From Burkholderiaceae bacterium (GTDB lineage: Bacteria > Pseudomonadota > Gammaproteobacteria > Burkholderiales > Burkholderiaceae): a stretch of DNA of 64,000 nt. The stretch lies in assembly GCA_947448415.1 (NCBI GenBank), contig CANFMT010000003.1:62001-126000 (forward strand), in the 5' to 3' direction. How positions within the stretch are numbered: position 1 is the stretch's first letter; every line of letters starts with the position of its first letter. Positions 26,525-34,449 of the stretch are shown here, piece by piece. The notes under the pieces were generated by a model. It searched no databases. It saw only the letters and a program-made list of their open reading frames with translations, and had not been told where the DNA came from. The position numbers and the translations under genes were made by a program.

Positions 26525-26887
26525 TTATTTAGCAGCTTTATCACAGGGAAATCTACCAGCAAGGAAGCGCAAAATCGTATCTGCAGCTGGCTCGGTCGCG
26601 TATTTAGAATTTGCATCTGCCCATTTGACATATTCTTGAATGACTTCTTTGCGCGTTGGTGCGGGTTGCTTAACGCAAATAAAGTCAGGGCCAGATTTAG
26701 GGTGACGGGTTACAAGGTAAGTGTCATAAACAGCTTGACCATAAATCTCGCAAGTAATAAAAGTCCCGTTAGCACCCTTGCAGTCTTGCAAAAGTTCTTG
26801 GGTGCTAATCATATTAGCTGCTTGAGGCCCGGTTGAGAATCCCAAAGCTAAGCTAGTCAATGCCATTAATAAAATCTGCTTTTTCAT
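26525..26887 (-). CDS. Rap1a/Tai-like secreted protein
   Basis: A 120-residue protein with a signal peptide (cleaved near PQAAN) and the cysteine pattern of the Rap1a/Tai immunity family: LLQDC near the N-terminus, FITCEIYGQAVYDTY, FICVKQP and a terminal GRFPC. Rap1a/Tai proteins neutralise type VI amidase effectors, but many homologues are orphans. No effector or T6SS gene is in the window, so an immunity role here is unsupported. It lies 48 nt downstream of the DUF3300 gene on the same strand. Confidence 0.75.
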   Translation of the reverse strand: MKKQILLMALTSLALGFSTGPQAANMISTQELLQDCKGANGTFITCEIYGQAVYDTYLVTRHPKSGPDFICVKQPAPTRKEVIQEYVKWADANSKYATEPAADTILRFLAGRFPCDKAAK

Positions 26888-26935
26888 AATTTTTCTTTCG
26901 TATTAGTCTTAATCATTTCATTGAAATAGGTGCGT

Positions 26936-28129
26936 TTAGCGTCTGCCGCCTCTAAAGCCGCCGCCACCACCAAAGTGTTCACCGCCTGCGCGGGCACCAC
27001 CGCCACCGAAGCGATCGCCACCGCCATTAAATCTTGCGCCTCGTGCATCACCAAAGCCATTGGAGTCATTTCTGAAATTACTTTGTCTATCATCGCGATT
27101 GCTGAGATTGCGATCGCCTGAACGATCGTTTTGGCCTGCATTACGATTTCCATCTCTGCTGGCATCGCGGTTTGTAGGGTTGCTGCGATCATCGCCGCTG
27201 ATTCCATTGCGCTGTAAGTTTTGTCGTAACTGATCACGCTCTGCATCGCGATTAGCTCCACCACCGCCAATGTTGGCATTGCGTCTTTGGGTGTCTGGCT
27301 TCCAATCGCTGGTTCCGCGTGAATTACCTGACCAATTACGATTGGTATTGTTATTAAAGCTGTTGTAATTATTGTTGTTAATGGTGAGTGAGTTTCCACC
27401 GCCCCAATGACAACCGCCCCAAAGGGCTGTGCCTACTACCATACCGACGCCAAATGAAAGTAAGGCTGTACTTGCTACATAACCCGGTGGGTAATAAGCA
27501 GCTGGTGGGTAAGCTGGGTATGGCCAAGGCCCATAAACAATGGTTGGGTTATATGAAGGCACATACACCACTTGTGGGTTAGCAGGTTGTATCACAATCG
27601 CTTCAGAGGAGCCGCTACCTTGTGTACTAACAGTTTGTTGTGAGTTTGATTGCAGCGCGCCAGATTTCTTTGCTTTAGCTCGTAGGGCTTGAATAGCACT
27701 CATGGTGTCTGATTGCTGAGCTAGTACTGCATTACCTAAATTTTGAGTCCAGCTTAATTGTGAACCCATCATTTCTAAAACAGGCGGGAATGACACAAGT
27801 GACTTCACGCTAGGATCCCAATTTTGTTGTTGCAATGCGTTATTCAGCGCATTGCCTTTTAGCTGGCCATTAGAACGTAACCAGTTGGTTGCCTCTGACA
27901 CCTCGAGTGGGTAGGTAGATGCCATAAGTATTTGCGAGACCAAAGGATCTGGATATAAGGCAATCGGCGCAACAAGAGCCTCTAGTTGCGCTTGCGATTG
28001 TTTGATTGCCTGCTGTTGACCGCTTCCTTGGGCATAAGAAACTGGCACGACAGCTGGAAAGGTAAGGGCGGTCACTAATAGACCCGCCAGCAATCTTGAT
28101 GGGATTGCCTGCTTTTTTGTTGCCAACAT
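26936..28129 (-). CDS. DUF3300 protein with low-complexity tail
   Basis: A 397-residue secreted or membrane protein. A signal peptide (MLATKKQAIP..., cleaved near SYAQG) is followed by the DUF3300 core (IALYPDPLVSQILMAST, then NWDPSVKSLVSFP). Next come a hydrophobic Gly-rich segment (SFGVGMVVGTALWGG) and about 130 residues rich in Asn, Arg, Gly and Asp. I start at ATG 28129, which has AGAAGGAAG upstream. An in-frame ATG at 28219 would place 30 residues before the signal. Function is unknown. Confidence 0.85.
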   Translation of the reverse strand: MLATKKQAIPSRLLAGLLVTALTFPAVVPVSYAQGSGQQQAIKQSQAQLEALVAPIALYPDPLVSQILMASTYPLEVSEATNWLRSNGQLKGNALNNALQQQNWDPSVKSLVSFPPVLEMMGSQLSWTQNLGNAVLAQQSDTMSAIQALRAKAKKSGALQSNSQQTVSTQGSGSSEAIVIQPANPQVVYVPSYNPTIVYGPWPYPAYPPAAYYPPGYVASTALLSFGVGMVVGTALWGGCHWGGGNSLTINNNNYNSFNNNTNRNWSGNSRGTSDWKPDTQRRNANIGGGGANRDAERDQLRQNLQRNGISGDDRSNPTNRDASRDGNRNAGQNDRSGDRNLSNRDDRQSNFRNDSNGFGDARGARFNGGGDRFGGGGARAGGEHFGGGGGFRGGRR

Positions 28130-28345
28130 TAGGGCTTCCTTCTGTATTGGTGGAATAAATATTCTACTCAATATGCTAGCCGCTTTAATAGCCGACTGTT
28201 TGATAGCCCTATAGTCCATTACCGCTCTGTTTATATTGTTTTGGTGTTATCGGGTGCGTATATTATGTGGGCTGGCGAGAATTGAATGAATTACTCCATT
28301 CCGATAATCCCGAACTTACCCAATCATTTTTATAGAATAAATCAT

Positions 28346-28756
28346 ATGAAATTTAAACTTTTAAGCTTTTTTGCTGTGTTTGCTTTAGCTGCTTGTTCAA
28401 CCCCTGTAACGCAACAAGAAGTGCAGCAAGCACAATTTCCGGCTCAACCAAACAAGGCAGAGATCGATAAAGAAGTAAATGCCTATCTAAAAGCAAATAT
28501 AAATAATCCTACAGCGGCTCAAAAGGAGTGTGCGCCTCCACGTAAAGCGTGGGCTCGTCAAAACAGCGATAAGCCTGCTAACTTTGGATGGATGGTGGTG
28601 TGCGATGTGAATGCTAAGGATAATGCTGGTAACTTTACCGGCGTGAAGGCTTACATGTTCTTGTTTGCTAAGAATGGCAACATGGTGTTCGATCCAACTA
28701 CATTCTTTACAAACATCAATAACCACGTACAGTTCTTAGATTTGATTGGTAAATAA
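28346..28756 (+). CDS. Small lipoprotein, hypothetical
   Basis: A 136-residue lipoprotein: MKFKLLSFFAVFALAAC gives a lipobox with Cys17. The mature part is soluble, mostly polar, with two more cysteines (KECAPP and VVCDVN). I recognise no family. The start is ATG 28346 at the signal peptide; an in-frame ATG at 28286 would put 20 residues before it. It is divergent from the DUF3300 gene and ends at a clear terminator. Confidence 0.75.
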   Translation: MKFKLLSFFAVFALAACSTPVTQQEVQQAQFPAQPNKAEIDKEVNAYLKANINNPTAAQKECAPPRKAWARQNSDKPANFGWMVVCDVNAKDNAGNFTGVKAYMFLFAKNGNMVFDPTTFFTNINNHVQFLDLIGK

Positions 28757-28786
28757 TTTATTACTTCAGTTTTACTAAAGTAATAA

Positions 28787-28808
28787 AGCCACCTTCGGGT
28801 GGCTTTTT
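28787..28808 (+). terminator. Rho-independent terminator after lipoprotein gene
   Basis: A 7-bp stem agccacc / ggtggct with a ttcg tetraloop and T5 tail, 30 nt after the stop codon. Confidence 0.88.
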
Positions 28809-28881
28809 AATACCCCAATAATTTTGCGCTCTTATTGATAAGTATTGTTAGCTAGTCTAAGTTGGTAAGGTTAAGAATAAA

Positions 28882-28904
28882 AAAGCCCCGCAAAAGCGAG
28901 GCTT
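28882..28904 (-). terminator. Terminator for the minus-strand Bug gene
   Basis: Read on the minus strand, a 9-bp stem (one G-T pair) with a 4-nt loop is followed by a TTTTTT run, 30 nt past the Bug stop. Confidence 0.82.
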
Positions 28905-28933
28905 AGTAATACGCGTTTACTAGGTTGTGAGGC

Positions 28934-29965
28934 TCACTGATCTGCCTTAACGTTTAAGTTGGCTAATATTCCTGCCCAACGATTAACCTCTTGCTGTACA
29001 AAGCGATTAAATTCCTCTGGTGACTTGCTGTATGAGGGGGTAATCAATTGTTTTTTGAATGCTTCCTTTAGTTCTTCGCTGTTTAGAGCATCGACACTTG
29101 CATTGAATAGTTTATCGATAATCGGTTTTGGTGTGCCAATCGGTACAAATATTGCTTGCCATGCATTTGTACCGATTCCTGGAAAGCCCACTTCGCCCAT
29201 TGTGGGTGTGTTGGGAAGTTCAGGTAAGCGCTTTTCAGTGGTTACCGCTAAAGCGCGTAATTTTTGTACGCGAATCATTTCAATAACAGACGATGCGTTG
29301 ATGAAAGCAATTTGTACTTCATTGCTCACCATTGGAACGATATATTGTCCAGCGCCACCATTGTAGGGGACGTGAGTCATCTTCAGTCCTGCAGCTTTTT
29401 CGAAATTCAGCATGTCTAGCATGGAGTAGGTGCCAACACCTGGCGAAGCATGATTGATGGCGTCAGGATTTCGTTTGGCATAAGCGATTAGTTCTGGAAT
29501 CGTGTTGATACCAAGCTGGGCGGAAGCAACAAAAATATGCGGAATTGTTGCCAGTGTTGTAATGCCGGTTAAGTACTCGGATGGTTTGCGCTTAATTTTT
29601 TGCGCAAATACCGTTTCATTTAATGCGTTGGTACTCAAGTTACCGACAAAAATGGTATACCCATCCGCAGGAGCTTTGGACATAGACTCTAGGGCGATCA
29701 TTCCTCCGGCACCTACGCGATTTTCTACGACAACTGCTGTATTAAGTTGGAGTGAAAGTTGTTTTGCATAAATACGGGCGACTGTATCTGTTGCTCCTCC
29801 GGGAGCCAATGGAACAACTAATTTAATCGGTCTATTTGGGAAGCTGGCGTCTTGTGCAAAAGCAGTTTGCAGAAACACTATTCCTAGTAAAGGCGTGATG
29901 ATGCTCTGTAAGAAAAATCGAAGTATTGCAATGCCCGAAGTCTGTGAATATTTTTTCATCTTCAT
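28934..29965 (-). CDS. Bug/TctC-family binding protein
   Basis: A 343-residue Sec-exported Bug protein; signal cleavage is near AFAQD. Landmarks are LAPGGATD, ENRVGAGG, ADGYTI and HVPYNGG. It is closest in the window to the Bug at 33448: both carry GNxSTxxxNET and DML segments by eye. The start is ATG 29965, with AAAGGAT just ahead; a second ATG six nt downstream could also serve. It is divergent from the hydrolase gene at 30141. Confidence 0.9.
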   Translation of the reverse strand: MKMKKYSQTSGIAILRFFLQSIITPLLGIVFLQTAFAQDASFPNRPIKLVVPLAPGGATDTVARIYAKQLSLQLNTAVVVENRVGAGGMIALESMSKAPADGYTIFVGNLSTNALNETVFAQKIKRKPSEYLTGITTLATIPHIFVASAQLGINTIPELIAYAKRNPDAINHASPGVGTYSMLDMLNFEKAAGLKMTHVPYNGGAGQYIVPMVSNEVQIAFINASSVIEMIRVQKLRALAVTTEKRLPELPNTPTMGEVGFPGIGTNAWQAIFVPIGTPKPIIDKLFNASVDALNSEELKEAFKKQLITPSYSKSPEEFNRFVQQEVNRWAGILANLNVKADQ

Positions 29966-30140
29966 TAATCCTTTTAGCAATGATCCTACACGGATATTAA
30001 TGCTGAAGTAAATGTTGCATTGCAATGCATCGCTTATAGGGACAAGTTAGAATTTATTTTTTGCCACGAATTTTAGTGTGTATGATAAATATCAATAAAT
30101 AAGACCGACATTAATTAACATAATTTTTTATGGAGACAGT

Positions 30141-31370
30141 ATGTTAAAGAAACTTAGAACAGAACGTGATAACCAGCAGTGGATGTTAGATCTCGCGCTG
30201 AATATGCGTGGACGTGTGCAGAATTTTGAGCGCGATGATATTGAAGTCCCCACTGGTAAGCGTGCCAGAAATTATCGAATGCTACCGAAGGTATGGCTGG
30301 AAGCTGCCGAGAGACATGAGCGGCTAGCAAAGGCTGCTATGGCGAGAGGCGCTAACTCTTCAGCCACTTATCATTTTGATCATGCAATTGAGTCATATCG
30401 TCATGCACAACACCCCATTTATTTTGATGATCATCCGGTTAAAAAAAGACTATATGTGAAGTTGTCAGAGATGGTGGATTTACGAAATCAGACAGCAGAC
30501 TATCCGATTGAGCGTGTTGAGGTGGAATTTGATGATGGCAAAACAATTTCCTGCCTTTTGCATCTTCTGCCTGATCGTCGTAAGGCGCCTGTAGTAATTT
30601 ATGTGCCAGGTATGGATCAAACGAAAGAAGTGTTTCCTAAGGCATATCACAACATTGGCTTAGCCCGTGGATTCCATGTTTTGGCAATGGATGGCCCTGG
30701 ACAAGGTAACTCGAATATTCAAAAAATTAGAGCTGTAGGTGATAACTATGAGCGTGCAGGTGCGGCAGTTATTAGTTATTTAATGACTCGTCCGGAGGTA
30801 GATAAAGATAAGATTGCTATCTATGGTATTAGCATGGGTAGTTATTGGTCATTGAGGCTGTCAAGCTACGACCATCGTGCAGCAGTCGTTGTCTCTTCGG
30901 TGGCTTGCTTTAATCCGAACAACACTATCTTTACTCAATCTTCTCCACGCTTTAAGCAAATGTTTATGTATATGGCAGGCTATGAGGACGAGGATCGTTT
31001 TGATGAAGAGGTGGCAAAAAATATGACCGTAAGAGGTCATCTCGATAAAATTAAATGCCCTACCTTATTGGTTACCGGAGAGTTTGATCCCTTATGTCCT
31101 TTGGAGGATGCAATTGAAGCGTATGACGATTTAAAAGTTCCTAAGGAGATGTGGGTTTTTGAGAATCAATACCACCCCCTGTGGAGTATTGCTAACTTGG
31201 GAGGTATGGATTGCCACGATTATGTATTTGATTGGCTTCAAAATTTCTTTGACGGAACCCATAAGCCAACGAAAGAAGGAAGCATTTCTTATATTAAAGA
31301 GAATGGCAATGGTCCATGGTCTGATTGCGAGTGGGAGCCTCCAGTAGAACGTGGCCAAGCTTACTTTTAG
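30141..31370 (+). CDS. Alpha/beta hydrolase (FrsA/DUF1100-like)
   Basis: A 409-residue cytoplasmic hydrolase with an N-terminal helical cap (about 1-120) and an alpha/beta core. The triad reads Ser231 (GISMGS), Asp316 (GEFDPLCP) and His345 (NQYHPL). The cap-plus-core layout resembles FrsA-like esterases and C-C bond hydrolases such as 2,6-dihydroxypseudooxynicotine hydrolase. A ring-derived or acyl substrate is plausible. A diverged paralogue lies at 38259. The Bug gene follows at 31406; GGAGAC precedes the start. Confidence 0.85.
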   Translation: MLKKLRTERDNQQWMLDLALNMRGRVQNFERDDIEVPTGKRARNYRMLPKVWLEAAERHERLAKAAMARGANSSATYHFDHAIESYRHAQHPIYFDDHPVKKRLYVKLSEMVDLRNQTADYPIERVEVEFDDGKTISCLLHLLPDRRKAPVVIYVPGMDQTKEVFPKAYHNIGLARGFHVLAMDGPGQGNSNIQKIRAVGDNYERAGAAVISYLMTRPEVDKDKIAIYGISMGSYWSLRLSSYDHRAAVVVSSVACFNPNNTIFTQSSPRFKQMFMYMAGYEDEDRFDEEVAKNMTVRGHLDKIKCPTLLVTGEFDPLCPLEDAIEAYDDLKVPKEMWVFENQYHPLWSIANLGGMDCHDYVFDWLQNFFDGTHKPTKEGSISYIKENGNGPWSDCEWEPPVERGQAYF

Positions 31371-31405
31371 TGTATTTCAATTCCCCTTGAAGGAGTGCTC
31401 TGATC

Positions 31406-32401
31406 ATGGGTAATGCAAAAAACATAAATCGTCGCAAGCTGTTGAAGATGGTCGTGGCATCTGGCCTCGCACCATTTTCACAGATCAGCTTTGCACAGAC
31501 AGTGTGGCCTAAGGCTAAACCCATCAGGATTATTGTTCCATTTCCACCGGGAAATACAATTGATACCTTGGCAAGATTAGTGCAAAACAAGGTGAGTGAT
31601 GTCTTAGACCAATCTGTCATTATTGACAATGTTGGCGGGGCTTATGGCCGGATTGGAATGTCTGCCATTGCTCGCGCTAACCCTGATGGCTACACATTGG
31701 GTGCCGTACAAGGCGGCCCCATGATTGTTCAGCCCCATACAGTCAAAGGTTTGCCTTACAACACTATTACAGACTTCGCACCTGTTGCGGTTTCTGCTTG
31801 GAATTACAATGCACTAGCGGGCTCAAATACTGCACCATTTAAAACATTACAACAGATGGTTACTTGGGCTAAGGCGAATCCAAACAAGCTAACGGTTGGC
31901 AGCACAGGAGAGGGTGGCTTTTCGCATCTTTGGTTTGAGGATTTTAGGCGTCAGCTTGGAATTACTTATACCCACATACCCTATAAAGGGACTTCTGGTC
32001 TTGCGACTGATTTGGGCGCTGGTGAAATCATGGCGGCAGTAGATGGTATTTCTGGATTTGCGCCCTTTATTAAGGGAGGCAACATCCGTTTGCTCGCCAC
32101 TACTAATGCTACTCCACCAGCAGAGTGGCCAGGCGTGCCAACATTAAGTGAGGTCATTCCGGGTTTCGTAGTTAATGGATGGTTCGGTTTTGTTTTTCCA
32201 GCCAAGACCCCGGCTGACATAGTCAATCGTATGAATCAGGCAATTAATATGGCGATTCAATCACCAGGGGCTTCCGAAAAGCTCGCATCTTATGGCCTGT
32301 TAGGAGTATCACAGTCTGCAGAATATTTTGATGCCCTTATCAAAAAAGATCATCAAAGATATGGCGATATAGTAAAGGCGGTTGGCATTATTCCGCAGTA
32401 A
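31406..32401 (+). CDS. Bug/TctC-family binding protein with Tat-like signal
   Basis: A 331-residue Bug protein. The N-terminus contains NRRKLLKMVVA, a twin-arginine-like signal, cleaved near SFAQT. The ligand loop is unusual: FPPGNTID, where the family has GG before the Asp region. DNVGGAYG and HIPYKG also appear. It follows the hydrolase gene at 30141 by 35 nt and is convergent with the LysR gene that follows. It probably serves the same substrate as that hydrolase (inference). Confidence 0.9.
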   Translation: MGNAKNINRRKLLKMVVASGLAPFSQISFAQTVWPKAKPIRIIVPFPPGNTIDTLARLVQNKVSDVLDQSVIIDNVGGAYGRIGMSAIARANPDGYTLGAVQGGPMIVQPHTVKGLPYNTITDFAPVAVSAWNYNALAGSNTAPFKTLQQMVTWAKANPNKLTVGSTGEGGFSHLWFEDFRRQLGITYTHIPYKGTSGLATDLGAGEIMAAVDGISGFAPFIKGGNIRLLATTNATPPAEWPGVPTLSEVIPGFVVNGWFGFVFPAKTPADIVNRMNQAINMAIQSPGASEKLASYGLLGVSQSAEYFDALIKKDHQRYGDIVKAVGIIPQ

Positions 32402-32420
32402 TTTTTTTTGAAAACGAACC

Positions 32421-33332
32421 CTATTGGCTGATTGCTTGCATTTCTGTCTCGATGACATTCTTAAGCCAAACATGTGAAGATTGGCGATGGGTTCTTTCAT
32501 GCCAATACAGCGCTATTCTGACTTCGGGAATATTAAGGGGAATGGGCCGAATTTCCACTGGAAATTGTTGCTGCATTTCTTGTGCCACCTTTTTTCCTAT
32601 ACACGCTAGAAAGCCTGTTACCGATACTATCTTTGCAAGATTAAAGATGGTCTGAGCCTCTAAGGCGATATTAATTTTTTCACCTATTTTTAATGCAGCT
32701 TGATCAATCACCATCGTAGAAACCCCATTACGCGGGGCTTCTAGGCGAACATGTCGTGTGTTAATGAACTCGCTGACGGAAAGTTTTTGGGGGATATCAC
32801 TATTTTTTCTAGAGAGGCAAATAAGCTCATCTCTAAATAAAATTTTGGTGCGCAACATCAAGTTTGGCTTAGGCCACCAGCCAAGACGAAAATCTAACAC
32901 TCCTTTATCCAGCATATCGAATGCTTCGCTCGGGTTAGAGGTTTTAAACTCCACCTTAATGTTAGGTGCATCCTTTTCCAGTCGCGCTGCAATTCGTGGT
33001 GCTAGGTAATATTCGACAAACTCAGGACACATGATTGAAAATTTTGCCTCTGAGGTTGAGGGGTCAAACGAGGCCTCTGATTTATTCAGTGCATCCACTT
33101 TGTGCAAGATTTCCTGAATTTCAACTTCCAATGCAAGTGCTCGGCTAGTGGGCGTCATGCGCCCATTGGAGCGAATGAGTAATGGATCTTTAAACGCTTC
33201 CCTCAGCTTTTTTAACGACAAGCTCACCGTAGGTTGACTTAGTCCTAGGGCGTTTGCGGCCTTTGAGACATTTTGATGTTTCATGAGCGCCACATAACAA
33301 GCTAGCTGCTGCAAATCAATCTTATTATTCAT
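32421..33332 (-). CDS. LysR-family regulator
   Basis: A 303-residue LysR-type regulator. The N-terminal helix-turn-helix reads SKAANALGLSQPTVSLSLKKLREAF, followed by the usual RSNGRMTPT wing and a periplasmic-binding-like inducer domain. It is divergent from the Bug/CocE run that starts at 33448. A perfect AAATAGT-A-ACTATTT inverted repeat lies just ahead of its start. It most likely controls that run in response to the bound metabolite (inference from divergence). Confidence 0.92.
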   Translation of the reverse strand: MNNKIDLQQLACYVALMKHQNVSKAANALGLSQPTVSLSLKKLREAFKDPLLIRSNGRMTPTSRALALEVEIQEILHKVDALNKSEASFDPSTSEAKFSIMCPEFVEYYLAPRIAARLEKDAPNIKVEFKTSNPSEAFDMLDKGVLDFRLGWWPKPNLMLRTKILFRDELICLSRKNSDIPQKLSVSEFINTRHVRLEAPRNGVSTMVIDQAALKIGEKINIALEAQTIFNLAKIVSVTGFLACIGKKVAQEMQQQFPVEIRPIPLNIPEVRIALYWHERTHRQSSHVWLKNVIETEMQAISQ

Positions 33333-33337
33333 TTATT

Positions 33338-33352
33338 AAATAGTAACTATTT
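33338..33352. promoter_or_regulatory. Candidate LysR operator
   Basis: A 15-nt perfect inverted repeat, AAATAGT and ACTATTT around one base, in the 115-nt gap between the LysR gene and the divergent Bug gene. Its length and position fit a LysR recognition site. Confidence 0.5.
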
Positions 33353-33447
33353 ATATTATTGGTATACATATTACCGTATCGGCCCTAAGCTTGGGTCCTT
33401 GACCTAAAAACTGTTTCTTTACCCATGAAGTGCGCGGAGGTGGTTCG

Positions 33448-34437
33448 GTGCTTAATTTTCGAATGAAGTGTTTGTTAGCAAGCTTATGGTGCTTTGGGAT
33501 GATTCCGTTGGCTGCAATGGCTCAGGCCAATCCATGGCCTACCCATCCAGTCAAGATGGTGGTTCCTTTTGCGGTTGGCGGCGCTACTGATATTGCGGCA
33601 CGCATTCTTGCGCCGGCCTTAGGGGAAATTTTGGGTCAGCAATTTATTGTTGAGATTAAGTCTGGTGCAGCAGGAAATATTGCTATAGAAGCGGTTGCTT
33701 TAGCTCCCGCAGATGGCTACACACTGTTGGTTGGCAATGTGTCAACCGGTTCTATTAACGAGACCTTGTATGCCTCTAAGCTCAAAGTCAAACCTTCTGT
33801 TGCTCTAAGACCAGTCTCTCTTATTGCTTCCATTCCAAACTTACTAGTCTCAGGAATGGACTTTCCGCCAAATAATATGAAAGAGCTTATTGCTTATGCA
33901 AAGGCTCGTCCTGGAGAATTGAACTATTCCTCTCCATTGGGCGGCTACTCTCATTTAGATATGTTGGACTTTACGAAAAAGGCTGGACTTACTCTCGTCA
34001 ATATTCCTTCTAAGGGTGCAGGCTCATCGCAGGTTGGCTTGGTTGCTGGCGATATTCACTTCACTATTTTGAATGCAGCCTCTACGCTAACTTTAATTAA
34101 AGCTAAGAAATTAAAAGCGTTTGCCACCACTTCTACTACCCGCTTGCCATATTTGCCGGACGTACCCACTTTCGCTGAAAGTGGCTTTCCAGGGGTTGGT
34201 ACAGATCAGTGGAACGGTATTTTCGTACCTGCGAAGACGCCTCAGCCAATAGTAGATAAGTTATTCAATGCCATTATTCAAGCCCTACAAAAACCTCAGG
34301 TAAAAGAGGCGTTTGTTACAGCGGGAATGACTGTCATCCCTAGTAAATCTCCTGAAGATGCAGCTGCGTTTATTGCTACAGAAACACAGCGTTGGCCAAG
34401 AATTATTAAAGAAAACAATGTAACTGTTGATTATTAA
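33448..34437 (+). CDS. Bug/TctC-family binding protein
   Basis: A 329-residue Bug protein with a Sec signal cleaved near AMAQA. The start is GTG 33448, with GGAGGT six nt upstream; GTG at 33430 is in frame but lies ahead of that site. The usual HVPYKG motif is VNIPSKG here, lacking the Tyr, so ligand contacts may differ. FAVGGATD and ADGYTL are intact. It heads the run Bug, CocE, Bug, Bug, hydrolase, CocE. The next start follows its stop directly. Confidence 0.9.
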   Translation: MLNFRMKCLLASLWCFGMIPLAAMAQANPWPTHPVKMVVPFAVGGATDIAARILAPALGEILGQQFIVEIKSGAAGNIAIEAVALAPADGYTLLVGNVSTGSINETLYASKLKVKPSVALRPVSLIASIPNLLVSGMDFPPNNMKELIAYAKARPGELNYSSPLGGYSHLDMLDFTKKAGLTLVNIPSKGAGSSQVGLVAGDIHFTILNAASTLTLIKAKKLKAFATTSTTRLPYLPDVPTFAESGFPGVGTDQWNGIFVPAKTPQPIVDKLFNAIIQALQKPQVKEAFVTAGMTVIPSKSPEDAAAFIATETQRWPRIIKENNVTVDY

Positions 34438-34449
34438 ATGGAAAGACTT

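Noticed and set aside
26525..26887. Type VI secretion immunity locus
   Set aside because: The protein resembles Rap1a/Tai, but no effector, VgrG or other T6SS gene is in the window.
26884..27399. A long alanine-rich reading frame on the minus strand
   Set aside because: It lies in another frame of the DUF3300 gene's Asn/Gly/Arg-rich tail. The low-complexity sequence explains it, and the DUF3300 frame has the signal peptide and recognised domain.
27000..27400. Repetitive DNA that might be a CRISPR or tandem array
   Set aside because: The repeats are degenerate codon runs for a Gly/Arg/Asn-rich protein tail, with no constant repeat-and-spacer pattern.
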